12,445 nucleotides of DNA from Cellvibrionaceae bacterium (GTDB lineage Bacteria > Pseudomonadota > Gammaproteobacteria > Pseudomonadales > Cellvibrionaceae), in NCBI GenBank assembly GCA_030597965.1, contig JAUVQU010000052.1, forward strand, positions 1 to 12,445. The letters run 5' to 3'. The position numbers and the translations under genes are program-made. Positions 7,027 to 12,445 of the stretch are shown here, one piece after another. The notes below the pieces were generated by a model. It was not told the origin of the DNA and did no database searches. It saw nothing but the letters and a program-made list of their open reading frames with translations. Positions within the stretch are counted from its first letter, which is position 1; each line of letters opens with the position of its first letter.

Positions 7027-7434
7027 TTAGGCTTTGGGCTTTACATACAGAACCAAACTGTGGCCCGTCAATTCAAAGCCGTGCCGCTCTGCGATGGCTA
7101 TTTGAATACGTTCGATGTCATCGTCATGAAATTCAACGACCTGCCCAGTTTCAACACACACCATATGGTCGTGATGCTCACCGCGATCCAACTCAAAGAC
7201 CGAATGCCCTCCATCAAAGTTATGACGAACCACCAAACCCGCCGCCTCAAACTGTGTGAGCACGCGATAGACCGTCGCCAAACCAACGTCTTCACCAATG
7301 TCCATCAACTGCTTGTATACGTCTTCCGCACTCAGATGGCGACGCTCAGAGGCCTCCAGCATCTGCAAAATTTTCACGCGTGGCAATGTAACCTTTAAGC
7401 CAACATTACGTAACTCTTGATTTTCATCTGACAT
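7027..7434 (-). CDS. fur: Ferric uptake regulator Fur
   Basis: Complete 135-residue iron-responsive repressor. The N-terminal winged helix includes LPRVKILQML and the recognition region GLATVYRVLTQFEAAGLV (51-68). The metal-binding dimerisation domain has HHDH at 87-90. Residues matching both metal sites of Pseudomonas aeruginosa Fur are present: H87, D89, E108, H125 and H33, E81, H90, E101. As in that protein, the region after HHDH reads MVCVETG, so the second cysteine of the E. coli CxxC structural zinc site is missing. The ATG has GAGG five bases upstream. The gene is divergent from bamE, as in pseudomonads, and probably co-transcribed with the gene at 6398-6982. I see no convincing Fur box upstream. 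Confidence 0.97.
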   Translation of the reverse strand: MSDENQELRNVGLKVTLPRVKILQMLEASERRHLSAEDVYKQLMDIGEDVGLATVYRVLTQFEAAGLVVRHNFDGGHSVFELDRGEHHDHMVCVETGQVVEFHDDDIERIQIAIAERHGFELTGHSLVLYVKPKA

Positions 7435-7502
7435 GATTGCCTCAATATCCGCTGTGAATTGCGCTATTACACCGCTTTCATTTTTTTTATGTTACAGGCC
7501 AA

Positions 7503-7538
7503 AGGTGCTTCTCACCTGAATCAATCTTCAGGTATTAT
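7503..7538 (+). promoter_or_regulatory. bamE promoter with overlapping inverted repeats
   Basis: A -10 element TATTAT (7533-7538) with a weak -35 TTCTCA (7509-7514, spacer 18) would start bamE transcription near 7545, about 26 bases before the ATG. The spacer carries a perfect inverted repeat ACCTGAA/TTCAGGT (7514-7520 and 7527-7533). A second repeat AGGTG/CACCT (7503-7507 and 7513-7517) shares the middle arm. The region is also upstream of fur on the other strand, so a protein bound here could affect both genes. Confidence 0.5.
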
Positions 7539-7570
7539 CCTCATTCAACATACCCAGTGGAACCCCTGCT

Positions 7571-7945
7571 ATGCAAAAAGCTATGCGACACACATTCTTA
7601 GTTTTATCTTTGATCACTACAAGCATCCTGTTAAGTGGCTGCCAATCTTCTTGGTTCCCGGGCGTATACAAAATTGATGTACAGCAAGGCAATATCATTG
7701 ATCAGGAAATGATCGATCAACTCAAGCCGGGCATGAGCAAGCGCCAAGTTCGCTACATTATGGGCAACCCAATCATTCAGGACACTTTCCAGCCAGACCG
7801 CTGGGACTACTACTACCAGTTAAATAAGGGTAAAGGCGGTACCGAAAAAGAACGCGTGAGCATCTTCTTCGACGGGGACAATCTATCTCACTTTAGTGGC
7901 GACTACGTACCCACAAGCGCAAAGCCAGCCACTGAAGCCGAATAA
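7571..7945 (+). CDS. bamE: Outer membrane protein assembly factor BamE (OmlA/SmpA lipoprotein)
   Basis: Complete 124-residue lipoprotein. A signal peptide (basic MQKAMRH, hydrophobic core FLVLSLITTSILL) ends in the lipobox LSGC, with Cys24 as the lipid-modified residue. The BamE fold follows: PGVYKIDVQQGN, then the family signature IDQLKPGMSKRQVRYIMGNP and the WDYYYQ strand. BamE stabilises the BamA-BamD complex that inserts beta-barrel proteins into the outer membrane. A second ATG at residue 5 is possible, but neither start has a strong ribosome-binding site. Its place next to fur and ratB/ratA is conserved in gammaproteobacteria. Confidence 0.95.
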   Translation: MQKAMRHTFLVLSLITTSILLSGCQSSWFPGVYKIDVQQGNIIDQEMIDQLKPGMSKRQVRYIMGNPIIQDTFQPDRWDYYYQLNKGKGGTEKERVSIFFDGDNLSHFSGDYVPTSAKPATEAE

Positions 7946-7953
7946 AGGCTAGA

Positions 7954-7999
7954 TCCAATCAATAAAAAAGGAACAAAAAAACCTTTTTTATTGATTGGA
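7954..7999. terminator. 18-bp perfect inverted repeat between bamE and rnfH
   Basis: Arms 7954-7971 and 7982-7999 are perfect complements, with a 10-base A-rich loop. The stem starts with a mixed segment (CCAATCAAT on the plus strand) and ends in an A6/T6 run plus GG/CC at the loop. It fills the gap between the convergent bamE and rnfH ends, so bidirectional termination is the likely role. The T run lies inside the stem instead of after it, which is not the standard terminator layout. Confidence 0.7.
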
Positions 8000-8004
8000 A
8001 TTTC

Positions 8005-8337
8005 TTACTCAGCCGCCTTTTCAGCCGCTTTAGCCTTCTCCGCTCGCTTACGACGCACTTCTTTCGGGTCTGCTGTTAAAGGACGGTAGATCTCAATACG
8101 ATCTCCTTCATTTAACTCATACTCAGGCGCCTTGCTCATACCCTTGGTACCCAAGGCCTGCCCAAACAAGCCAAATTTCGCGCTGGCAATATCAATTTCT
8201 GGAAAATCCCGAACAATTCCTGACTGCTCAACCGCAGCCAAAGCCGTAGTGCCTTGCGGCACGCTCAAAGCGATAATTTTTTGTTTGCGAGGAAGCGCAT
8301 AAGCCACTTCCACTGCGATCATTTGTTCTTCAGACAT
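8005..8337 (-). CDS. rnfH: RnfH/RatB family ubiquitin-fold protein (UPF0125)
   Basis: Complete 110-residue protein of the RnfH/RatB family, a small beta-grasp (ubiquitin-like) fold. It has MIAVEVAYALPRKQKIIALSVPQGTTALAAVEQSGI at the N-terminus and the conserved NEGDRIEIYRPLTADPKEVRRKRAEKA near the end. The tail is a run of Lys, Ala and Glu. The molecular role is not settled: the RatB name comes from E. coli gene order with ratA, and RnfH from rnf operons. The ATG has GTAGG about nine bases upstream. It follows ratA with a 37-base gap and is very likely in the same transcript. Confidence 0.93.
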   Translation of the reverse strand: MSEEQMIAVEVAYALPRKQKIIALSVPQGTTALAAVEQSGIVRDFPEIDIASAKFGLFGQALGTKGMSKAPEYELNEGDRIEIYRPLTADPKEVRRKRAEKAKAAEKAAE

Positions 8338-8374
8338 ATCTTTTTACCTACTACAGCTCTCAGTACAACATAAC

Positions 8375-8806
8375 CTAACTATAAACCTGCTTCGCTCGCT
8401 CACAAAGGCTATCAACCAGCTCATTGGATACGGCTTCCAAAAAGGTATTTGCCGCTTTCGCCACCACCACATTGGAAAACTCAAACTCCAAATCCAGCGA
8501 CACCTTACAAGCCGAATCGGTGAGCCCCATAAAACTCCAAGACCCACTCAATGAGTCGAAAGGCCCCTCTTCAAGCACCATCACCATACGGCTATGTGGT
8601 GTCAACTCATTACGAGTGACAAAACTGTAACTGACACCCAAACGACTTAAATCCAAGCGAGCCACGACATGCTCGTCACTCGACTCTAAGATCTCAGTGC
8701 CTACACAGCCATTCATATAGAGCGGGTAGGCATCGATATCATTAATCAGATCAAACATTCTCTGGGCAGAAAAAGCCACCAGCGCACTACGTTCAATTCG
8801 AGCCAC
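8375..8806 (-). CDS. ratA: RatA/COQ10-type START-domain protein
   Basis: Complete 143-residue single-domain protein of the polyketide cyclase/COQ10 START superfamily. Visible family features are SALVAFSAQRMFDLINDIDAYPLYMNGC near the N-terminus, the central GPFDSLSGSWSF, and a C-terminal helix ending VDSLCERAKQVYS. E. coli RatA was reported to bind the 50S subunit and block subunit joining, while the fold and the eukaryotic COQ10 relatives point to quinone or lipid binding; the sequence cannot choose. The start is GTG at 8806, with AAGG upstream. A good sigma-70 promoter lies about 100 bases upstream. It leads the ratA-rnfH operon. Confidence 0.94.
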   Translation of the reverse strand: MARIERSALVAFSAQRMFDLINDIDAYPLYMNGCVGTEILESSDEHVVARLDLSRLGVSYSFVTRNELTPHSRMVMVLEEGPFDSLSGSWSFMGLTDSACKVSLDLEFEFSNVVVAKAANTFLEAVSNELVDSLCERAKQVYS

Positions 8807-8905
8807 AACTACTACCTTTTACCTTGGCCGAACATACCGTCCGCCAACTTACCTAACTATTCAGGAGTCACCACCCCAATGGCCAACACCCTGAAACCTG
8901 ACGCG

Positions 8906-8934
8906 ATTGTAGAGACTGCACCTTCATAAGCCAA
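8906..8934 (-). promoter_or_regulatory. Sigma-70 promoter of ratA-rnfH
   Basis: On the minus strand TTGGCT (8934-8929) and TACAAT (8911-8906) are separated by exactly 17 bases. The -10 matches TATAAT at five of six positions and the -35 matches TTGACA at three or four. The start would be near 8899, giving a leader of roughly 93 bases. The rest of the 8807-9042 gap holds the upstream region of the divergent transporter gene; I see no confident promoter for that gene and no hairpin or riboswitch. Confidence 0.65.
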
Positions 8935-9042
8935 GCCCCGTATAACCGCGCACAAACCATACTCTTTTAATCCTCAGCGGTATAAGATTCAACCTGATTA
9001 AATACTTACGTATACCGATAAAAATAATAAATAGGGTTTTTG

Positions 9043-10473
9043 ATGACGACTCAACGTGAAGAATTTGGCTCGCGCATTGGCTTTATCCTAGCAGCTGCTG
9101 GCTCAGCCGTGGGCATCGGCAACTTGGTAGGCTTCCCTGTCAACGCGGCTAAAAATGGTGGCGGCGCTTTTTTGCTCATCTATGCCATTTTTGTATTCAC
9201 GGTTTGCCTACCTGTAATGATGGCTGAATTGGCCGCCGGGCGTAAAAGCAACAAAAATCCCCTTGGCGCCTATCAATATTTCGCCCCCAATCAAAAGCTC
9301 TGGTCTATTGGCGGATGGCTATCACTTATCACCCCATTCATGATCGCCGTGTTCTATGCGGTCATCACCCTCTGGGTGCTCGGTTACCTTGTCGCCATCA
9401 TCAGTGGAGACCTAAACCTCGTAGCCAACCCAGATTACTTTGGCAAATTCATTAACAGCAGCAAGGTCTTTTTATACCTGGCCATTATTACCGGGATTGT
9501 TTGGTACATATTACAAAGCGGCATTAAAGAAGGTATTGAGAAGGGCGCCAAATTCATGATGCCGACATTGTTCATCATGCTCGTAGCCTTGGTAGCGTTT
9601 GTTTTAACACAAGATAATGCTGCAGCAGGCCTTCATTTTTATCTGGTACCCGACGCCAGCAAAATCACACCCGCTGTGGTCAATGGCGCACTGGGTCAGG
9701 CCTTCTTTTCCCTATCGCTCGGCATGGGCATCATGATCACTTACGGCTCCTACATGAGCCGCCATAACAGCATTCCAGGGTCAGCCAAAATGATCGCCAT
9801 TTGCGACACAGGTGTCGCCTTCACAGCCGGCCTGATGATTTTGCCCGCCATATTTTCGTTCAACCCAGACATCAACCCAGAAGAACTATCCAGCTCTTCT
9901 GTTAGCTTGATCTTCACCTTTTTACCCAAAATATTCTTAGCGCTGGAAAGCAGCATTGGTTACATTGGCGCCAGCTTTATCGCCGCCAGTTTTTTCTTAC
10001 TGGTACTCTTTGCCGCACTGACCTCCCTAGTCTCTATTATTGAAGTACCTGTGTCAGGCGTCATGGATCAGCTTGGAAAAACCCGCAAGCAAGCACTGAC
10101 CATAATAGGAGGCGGAATGATTCTACTGTCCGTTTTCTGCGCCCTATCCTTTGGTTTGGTCAGCTTCTTCACCGAATTTGCCATCTACGGCGGCGGCATC
10201 AAATCGTTTTTTGATCTGATTATCGACGTCTTCTATGAAACCATCCTGCCCTTGAATGGCTTCTTAATTTGCATGCTGGTGTCTTACCGCTGGAAGCGAT
10301 CCGAGATGCACAAGGAGCTTGAAAAAGGCGACGACAACTTCCACGGCTCATTCACCGAGCGCTATGTCGACTTTTCCCTCAGCACCTTTATCCCTGTGAT
10401 CCTATTCCTGATATTCCTCAACACAGTGGCACTTAAGTTTTTCTCCTTTGACGTAATCGCCGAACTTTTCTAA
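9043..10473 (+). CDS. Sodium-dependent transporter of the NSS (neurotransmitter:sodium symporter) family
   Basis: Complete 476-residue inner-membrane protein with about 11 predicted transmembrane segments and the LeuT fold. TM1 reads GSAVGIGNLVGFP (20-32), in register with LeuT: G20, A22, V23 and N27 of the sodium sites and R5 of the inner gate are kept. The outer-gate Arg30 is glycine (NLVGFP instead of NxxRFP). TM6 has the unwound SLSLGMG (223-229), and TM8 the ALTS motif (325-328) expected for sodium site 2. It should couple sodium entry to uptake of a small, probably amino-acid-like, substrate; the substrate is unknown. ATG at 9043 is preferred to TTG at 9040 because GGG is suitably spaced and it gives LeuT register. 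It sits between ratA and smpB, which adjoin in E. coli. Confidence 0.92.
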   Translation: MTTQREEFGSRIGFILAAAGSAVGIGNLVGFPVNAAKNGGGAFLLIYAIFVFTVCLPVMMAELAAGRKSNKNPLGAYQYFAPNQKLWSIGGWLSLITPFMIAVFYAVITLWVLGYLVAIISGDLNLVANPDYFGKFINSSKVFLYLAIITGIVWYILQSGIKEGIEKGAKFMMPTLFIMLVALVAFVLTQDNAAAGLHFYLVPDASKITPAVVNGALGQAFFSLSLGMGIMITYGSYMSRHNSIPGSAKMIAICDTGVAFTAGLMILPAIFSFNPDINPEELSSSSVSLIFTFLPKIFLALESSIGYIGASFIAASFFLLVLFAALTSLVSIIEVPVSGVMDQLGKTRKQALTIIGGGMILLSVFCALSFGLVSFFTEFAIYGGGIKSFFDLIIDVFYETILPLNGFLICMLVSYRWKRSEMHKELEKGDDNFHGSFTERYVDFSLSTFIPVILFLIFLNTVALKFFSFDVIAELF

Positions 10474-10481
10474 ACCGCATC

Positions 10482-10509
10482 AGCCCGAAGCCTATTTAGG
10501 ATTCGGGCT
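10482..10509 (+). terminator. Hairpin after the NSS transporter gene
   Basis: AGCCCGAA (10482-10489) and TTCGGGCT (10502-10509) form an 8-bp perfect stem nine bases after the stop codon. The 12-base loop can itself pair as CCTA/TAGG. No T run follows, so it may protect the 3' end or act as a weak terminator. Confidence 0.45.
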
Positions 10510-10530
10510 CGGCACAGCTATTAGTCGCAT

Positions 10531-10662
10531 CTATTCAGCGTATCTGTAACTGCTCAGATTGCGTCCGTATTACCTCAGAACAAGATGGTAAATGTGATTT
10601 CCTCCGTGTAAATGATCATTTTCTATCGAAGTTATGGGGCAATACGGGCGTGCACTGAATAG
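10531..10662 (+). ncRNA. Candidate structured RNA (three-way junction) upstream of smpB
   Basis: Nested complementary arms on the plus strand suggest a fold. P1 is an 8-bp perfect helix, CTATTCAG (10531-10538) with CTGAATAG (10655-10662). P2 is a small hairpin, ATCTG (10542-10546) with CAGAT (10555-10559). P3 pairs 10560-10581 with 10631-10652 as 12 bp, one A-C mismatch, 5 bp, one G-A mismatch, 3 bp, around a 49-base loop that contains UCCUCC and a palindrome (10610-10621). Four P3 pairs are G-U on the plus strand and would be A-C on the minus strand, so a plus-strand RNA is favoured. A weak -10 (TATTAG, 10519-10524) would start near 10531. No terminator is seen. It could also be a leader element of smpB or a MITE-like palindrome. 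Confidence 0.35.
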
Positions 10663-10692
10663 TTACTATTAATCTATAAGTTCATAAATCCT

Positions 10693-10722
10693 CTATCACC
10701 CGCTGAGGCTTATCGCTATAAT
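10693..10722 (+). promoter_or_regulatory. smpB promoter next to the start codon
   Basis: A perfect TATAAT (10717-10722) lies only 8 bases before the smpB ATG. CTATCA (10693-10698) at 18-base spacing is a weak -35. Initiation 6-8 bases after the -10 would fall at 10728-10730, giving a nearly leaderless smpB message. No Shine-Dalgarno sequence is visible before the ATG, which agrees. Confidence 0.6.
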
Positions 10723-10730
10723 CCGCCGCT

Positions 10731-11207
10731 ATGGCCAAGAAGAAATCAAAAAAACCCGACAACACCATCGTGCAAAACAAGCGCGCTCGTTACGATTATG
10801 AACTCAGCGACAAATTCGAAGCGGGTATAGAGCTATTGGGCTGGGAAGTTAAAAGTATCCGTGAAGGCAAAGTGCAGATCACGGACACTCACGTATTCTT
10901 CAAAAATGGCGAAGCCTTCCTGCTGAACGCACAGATCACACCTCTGCCAACAGCCTCTACTCACTTTGTCACCGAGCCTACTCGCCAACGCCGCTTGCTA
11001 CTGAACCGCAAAGAGATCGCCAAGCTGCAACAGGCCGTCGAACAAAAGGATTTCACCTGTGTTGCGACTGCACTCTACTGGAAAGGTCACCTGATTAAAT
11101 GCGCGATCGCTTTAGCCAAAGGTAAGAAGCAACACGATAAAAGGCAGACCGAAAAAGAAAAGGACTGGAACAGAGACAAGCAAAGACTCTTTCAGAAGAA
11201 CGTATAG
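10731..11207 (+). CDS. smpB: SsrA-binding protein SmpB
   Basis: Complete 158-residue tmRNA-binding protein of trans-translation. It carries tmRNA to stalled ribosomes and occupies the decoding site. Conserved stretches are IVQNKRARYDYELSDKFEAGIELLGWEVKSIREGKVQITDTHV in the OB-like core and the basic C-terminal tail from about residue 130, which begins KGKKQHDKRQTEKEKDW and inserts into the mRNA channel. Length is typical (E. coli 160). The N-terminus MAKKKSKKPDNTIVQN fits the family and fixes the start. The tmRNA gene ssrA is not downstream within the window. The gene ends 13 bases before the convergent LysE-family gene, with no terminator between them. Confidence 0.97.
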   Translation: MAKKKSKKPDNTIVQNKRARYDYELSDKFEAGIELLGWEVKSIREGKVQITDTHVFFKNGEAFLLNAQITPLPTASTHFVTEPTRQRRLLLNRKEIAKLQQAVEQKDFTCVATALYWKGHLIKCAIALAKGKKQHDKRQTEKEKDWNRDKQRLFQKNV

Positions 11208-11220
11208 ACCGAATCTTTAG

Positions 11221-11850
11221 CTAGGCAGAAGCCCCCACAACGACTTCCATAACAACGCGCAAAGCGATCAGTATCAAAACGATACCAAAGGCTTTTTGAA
11301 TAAAGCCACCCTCACTACGGAATTTCTCCAAGGCACCCGAATAAGTCACCATCGCAACCACCAAACAATACCAGGTCGCATCAACACCCAAAGCAGTTAA
11401 CGCCATTAGCAACTTAGCGGTCATCGTGGTTTCAGGCGTAACCAACTGACTAAAAATCGCCAAAAATATCAGCGCTATCTTAGGGTTCAAAAAGGCCATA
11501 AAAAAGCCACTGCTGGCACTGCCCCACAGACTTAAATCATCACTGGCTTTTTCAACAACCGGGGCATTACCTGCCCGCAGACTTCTATACCCCAGATACA
11601 ACAGGAAAGCCGCTCCAGCCAACTGCATTACCTGAAACAAAGCAGGCCATTGAGCAATAACAACCACCAAGCCCAGCGCCGCCAGTAACGCGTAGCAGCC
11701 AACACCGACACCATGAGCAACAGACGTAACCAAACCGTCCGCCACGCCACCCTTAGCGGTATTTTGAACCACCAGACCCAGACTCGGGCCGGGAGACATC
11801 GCACCAAGGCAAAGAATACCGGTGAGAGTTAGCCATGTTGTTAAGTCCAT
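11221..11850 (-). CDS. LysE/RhtB family amino-acid exporter
   Basis: Complete 209-residue inner-membrane protein of the LysE/RhtB family, which exports amino acids or related metabolites using the proton gradient. The N-terminal motif LGAMSPGPSLGLVVQNTAKGG (about 15-35) is the family signature. Five or six hydrophobic segments follow, including YALLAALGLVVVIAQ, MQLAGAAFLLYLGYRSLRAG (the second conserved motif), SGFFMAFLNPKIALIFLAIF (third) and a last C-terminal segment. The substrate cannot be read from sequence. The ATG has AGGG eight bases upstream. It lies just after the terminator of the TonB receptor gene, and I see no clear promoter of its own, so it may depend on readthrough. Confidence 0.93.
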   Translation of the reverse strand: MDLTTWLTLTGILCLGAMSPGPSLGLVVQNTAKGGVADGLVTSVAHGVGVGCYALLAALGLVVVIAQWPALFQVMQLAGAAFLLYLGYRSLRAGNAPVVEKASDDLSLWGSASSGFFMAFLNPKIALIFLAIFSQLVTPETTMTAKLLMALTALGVDATWYCLVVAMVTYSGALEKFRSEGGFIQKAFGIVLILIALRVVMEVVVGASA

Positions 11851-11869
11851 AACGGATCCCTTAGCTCAC

Positions 11870-11891
11870 AAAAAAGGGCGCCGAAGCGCCC
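11870..11891 (-). terminator. Intrinsic terminator of the TonB receptor gene
   Basis: On the minus strand GGGCGC, loop TTCG, GCGCCC, then six T. The stable C(UUCG)G tetraloop and the T run make this a textbook intrinsic terminator 24 bases after the receptor stop codon. It stands 19 bases before the LysE-family start. Confidence 0.92.
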
Positions 11892-11914
11892 CTTAATCCA
11901 CTCAGCCCAATTTT

Positions 11915-12445
11915 TTAGAATGAATAGGTACCAGAGATACCTACTGTTCTTGGACGATTACGAACTGTTGGGTCCGAGCCAGAGAAAGCAAAAGCAATGG
12001 CATCATTGTAGCCATAAATTGCCTCTTCATTGGTTACATTATCGACAAAGATAGTAGCTTCCCACCCTTCATTACTTGTAAACCCAGCACGAAGATCAAT
12101 GATGGTGTAGTCAGGTCGCTCATTACCAGAGTCAATACCATTACCAGAAATATCGTCACTTGCTTTACCTGGCAACTCCAGAGTCTCATCTACAAAACTA
12201 TAGCTACCGTTTACAAAATACTCCCCTTCATCCGCAGGGATAATATAATCAGCAGAAATGCTGTAGGTCAATTCAGGTACGTCCGCAAGCTGGTCGCCCG
12301 ACTCTATCCCCGCATCAGATACATCTTGCTTGAATTTCGCATCAATATAACCAAGACCCGCATTAATGGTTAAATTGTCAGTCACAGCTGCTGCAACCTC
12401 CAACTCAAGCCCCCTACTTTCAGCTTCACCTGCGTTCGCAGTGAA
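11915..12445 (-). CDS. TonB-dependent outer membrane receptor, C-terminal part
   Basis: An open frame of 176 codons runs from the right edge to a TAA at 11917-11915, so the start and the N-terminal plug lie outside the window. It reads as beta-barrel strands with alternating polarity. Near the edge is NAGEAESRGLELEVAAAVTD followed by LTINAGLGYIDAKF, a pattern common in the last third of TonB-dependent receptors. The end reads NRPRTVGISGTYSF, with the terminal Phe needed for outer-membrane assembly. The segment VDNVTNEEAIYGY is also typical. Such receptors import iron chelates, vitamin B12, sugars and other ligands using TonB energy; the ligand cannot be inferred from this part. No in-window promoter is available. 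Confidence 0.9.
   Translation of the reverse strand, partial: FTANAGEAESRGLELEVAAAVTDNLTINAGLGYIDAKFKQDVSDAGIESGDQLADVPELTYSISADYIIPADEGEYFVNGSYSFVDETLELPGKASDDISGNGIDSGNERPDYTIIDLRAGFTSNEGWEATIFVDNVTNEEAIYGYNDAIAFAFSGSDPTVRNRPRTVGISGTYSF

Noticed and set aside
7435..7570. Fur box for autoregulation of fur
   Set aside because: The A/T-rich stretches (for example around 7533-7545) do not match the 19-bp Fur consensus in either phase well enough to support a call.
8807..9042. Glycine or other riboswitch ahead of the sodium symporter gene
   Set aside because: I looked because such transporters can be riboswitch-controlled, but found no conserved core or strong helices in this gap.
10610..10621. 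AAATGATCATTT as a Fur or CRP operator
   Set aside because: It is a perfect 12-bp palindrome but matches neither the Fur 19-bp nor the CRP TGTGA-N6-TCACA pattern; it is mentioned only as part of the candidate RNA loop.
11208..11220. tmRNA (ssrA) gene next to smpB
   Set aside because: Only 13 bases separate smpB from the next gene, and no tRNA-like end motif is present in the window.
1..12445. CRISPR arrays, tRNA or rRNA genes, insertion sequences or prophage genes
   Set aside because: No spaced repeats, clover-leaf sequences, transposase or phage-like frames were seen on either strand.

Overview
This window looks like core chromosome from a marine-type gammaproteobacterium, probably near the Pseudomonadales/Cellvibrionales. 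The Fur protein is of the Pseudomonas type (HHDHMVCVxTG, no CxxC pair). The gene content matches the conserved gammaproteobacterial grpE-recN-bamE-ratB-ratA-smpB neighbourhood, and fur stands divergent from bamE (omlA) as in pseudomonads. Nothing suggests a phage, plasmid or genomic island. The genus cannot be settled from the sequence alone.

Layout. Positions 1-4434 hold a heat-shock cluster on the minus strand, read grpE -> dnaK -> dnaJ -> dapB (dapB runs off the left edge). Sigma-32-like promoters precede grpE (very close to consensus) and dnaK. Divergent from grpE is recN (4604-6274, +), with a LexA box over its -10 region; a 10-bp inverted repeat lies between the two promoters. recN ends in a REP-like palindrome and a strong bidirectional terminator. 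It faces a minus-strand pair, fur (7027-7434) and an unrecognised 194-codon gene (6398-6982). bamE (7571-7945, +) is divergent from fur and converges on the ratA-rnfH operon (8005-8806, -), with an 18-bp perfect inverted repeat between the two 3' ends.

An NSS-family sodium symporter gene (9043-10473, +) sits between ratA and smpB, which are direct neighbours in E. coli. A 257-bp gap before smpB (10731-11207, +) holds the most unusual signal here: a nested set of complementary arms (10531-10662) that folds on paper into a three-way-junction RNA. G-U wobbles make the fold better on the plus strand. smpB also has a TATAAT so close to its ATG that its mRNA would be almost leaderless. The right end has a LysE/RhtB exporter and the C-terminal part of a TonB-dependent receptor, both minus, separated by a UUCG-loop terminator.

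How the genes work together. GrpE, DnaK and DnaJ form one chaperone machine. SmpB (trans-translation), RecN (break repair), BamE (outer-membrane assembly) and Fur (iron control) are housekeeping or stress functions. The TonB receptor could be an iron-uptake protein of the kind Fur controls, but its promoter lies outside the window. The window is mostly ordinary core genome; the new material is in intergenic regulatory structure and one uncharacterised fur-linked gene.
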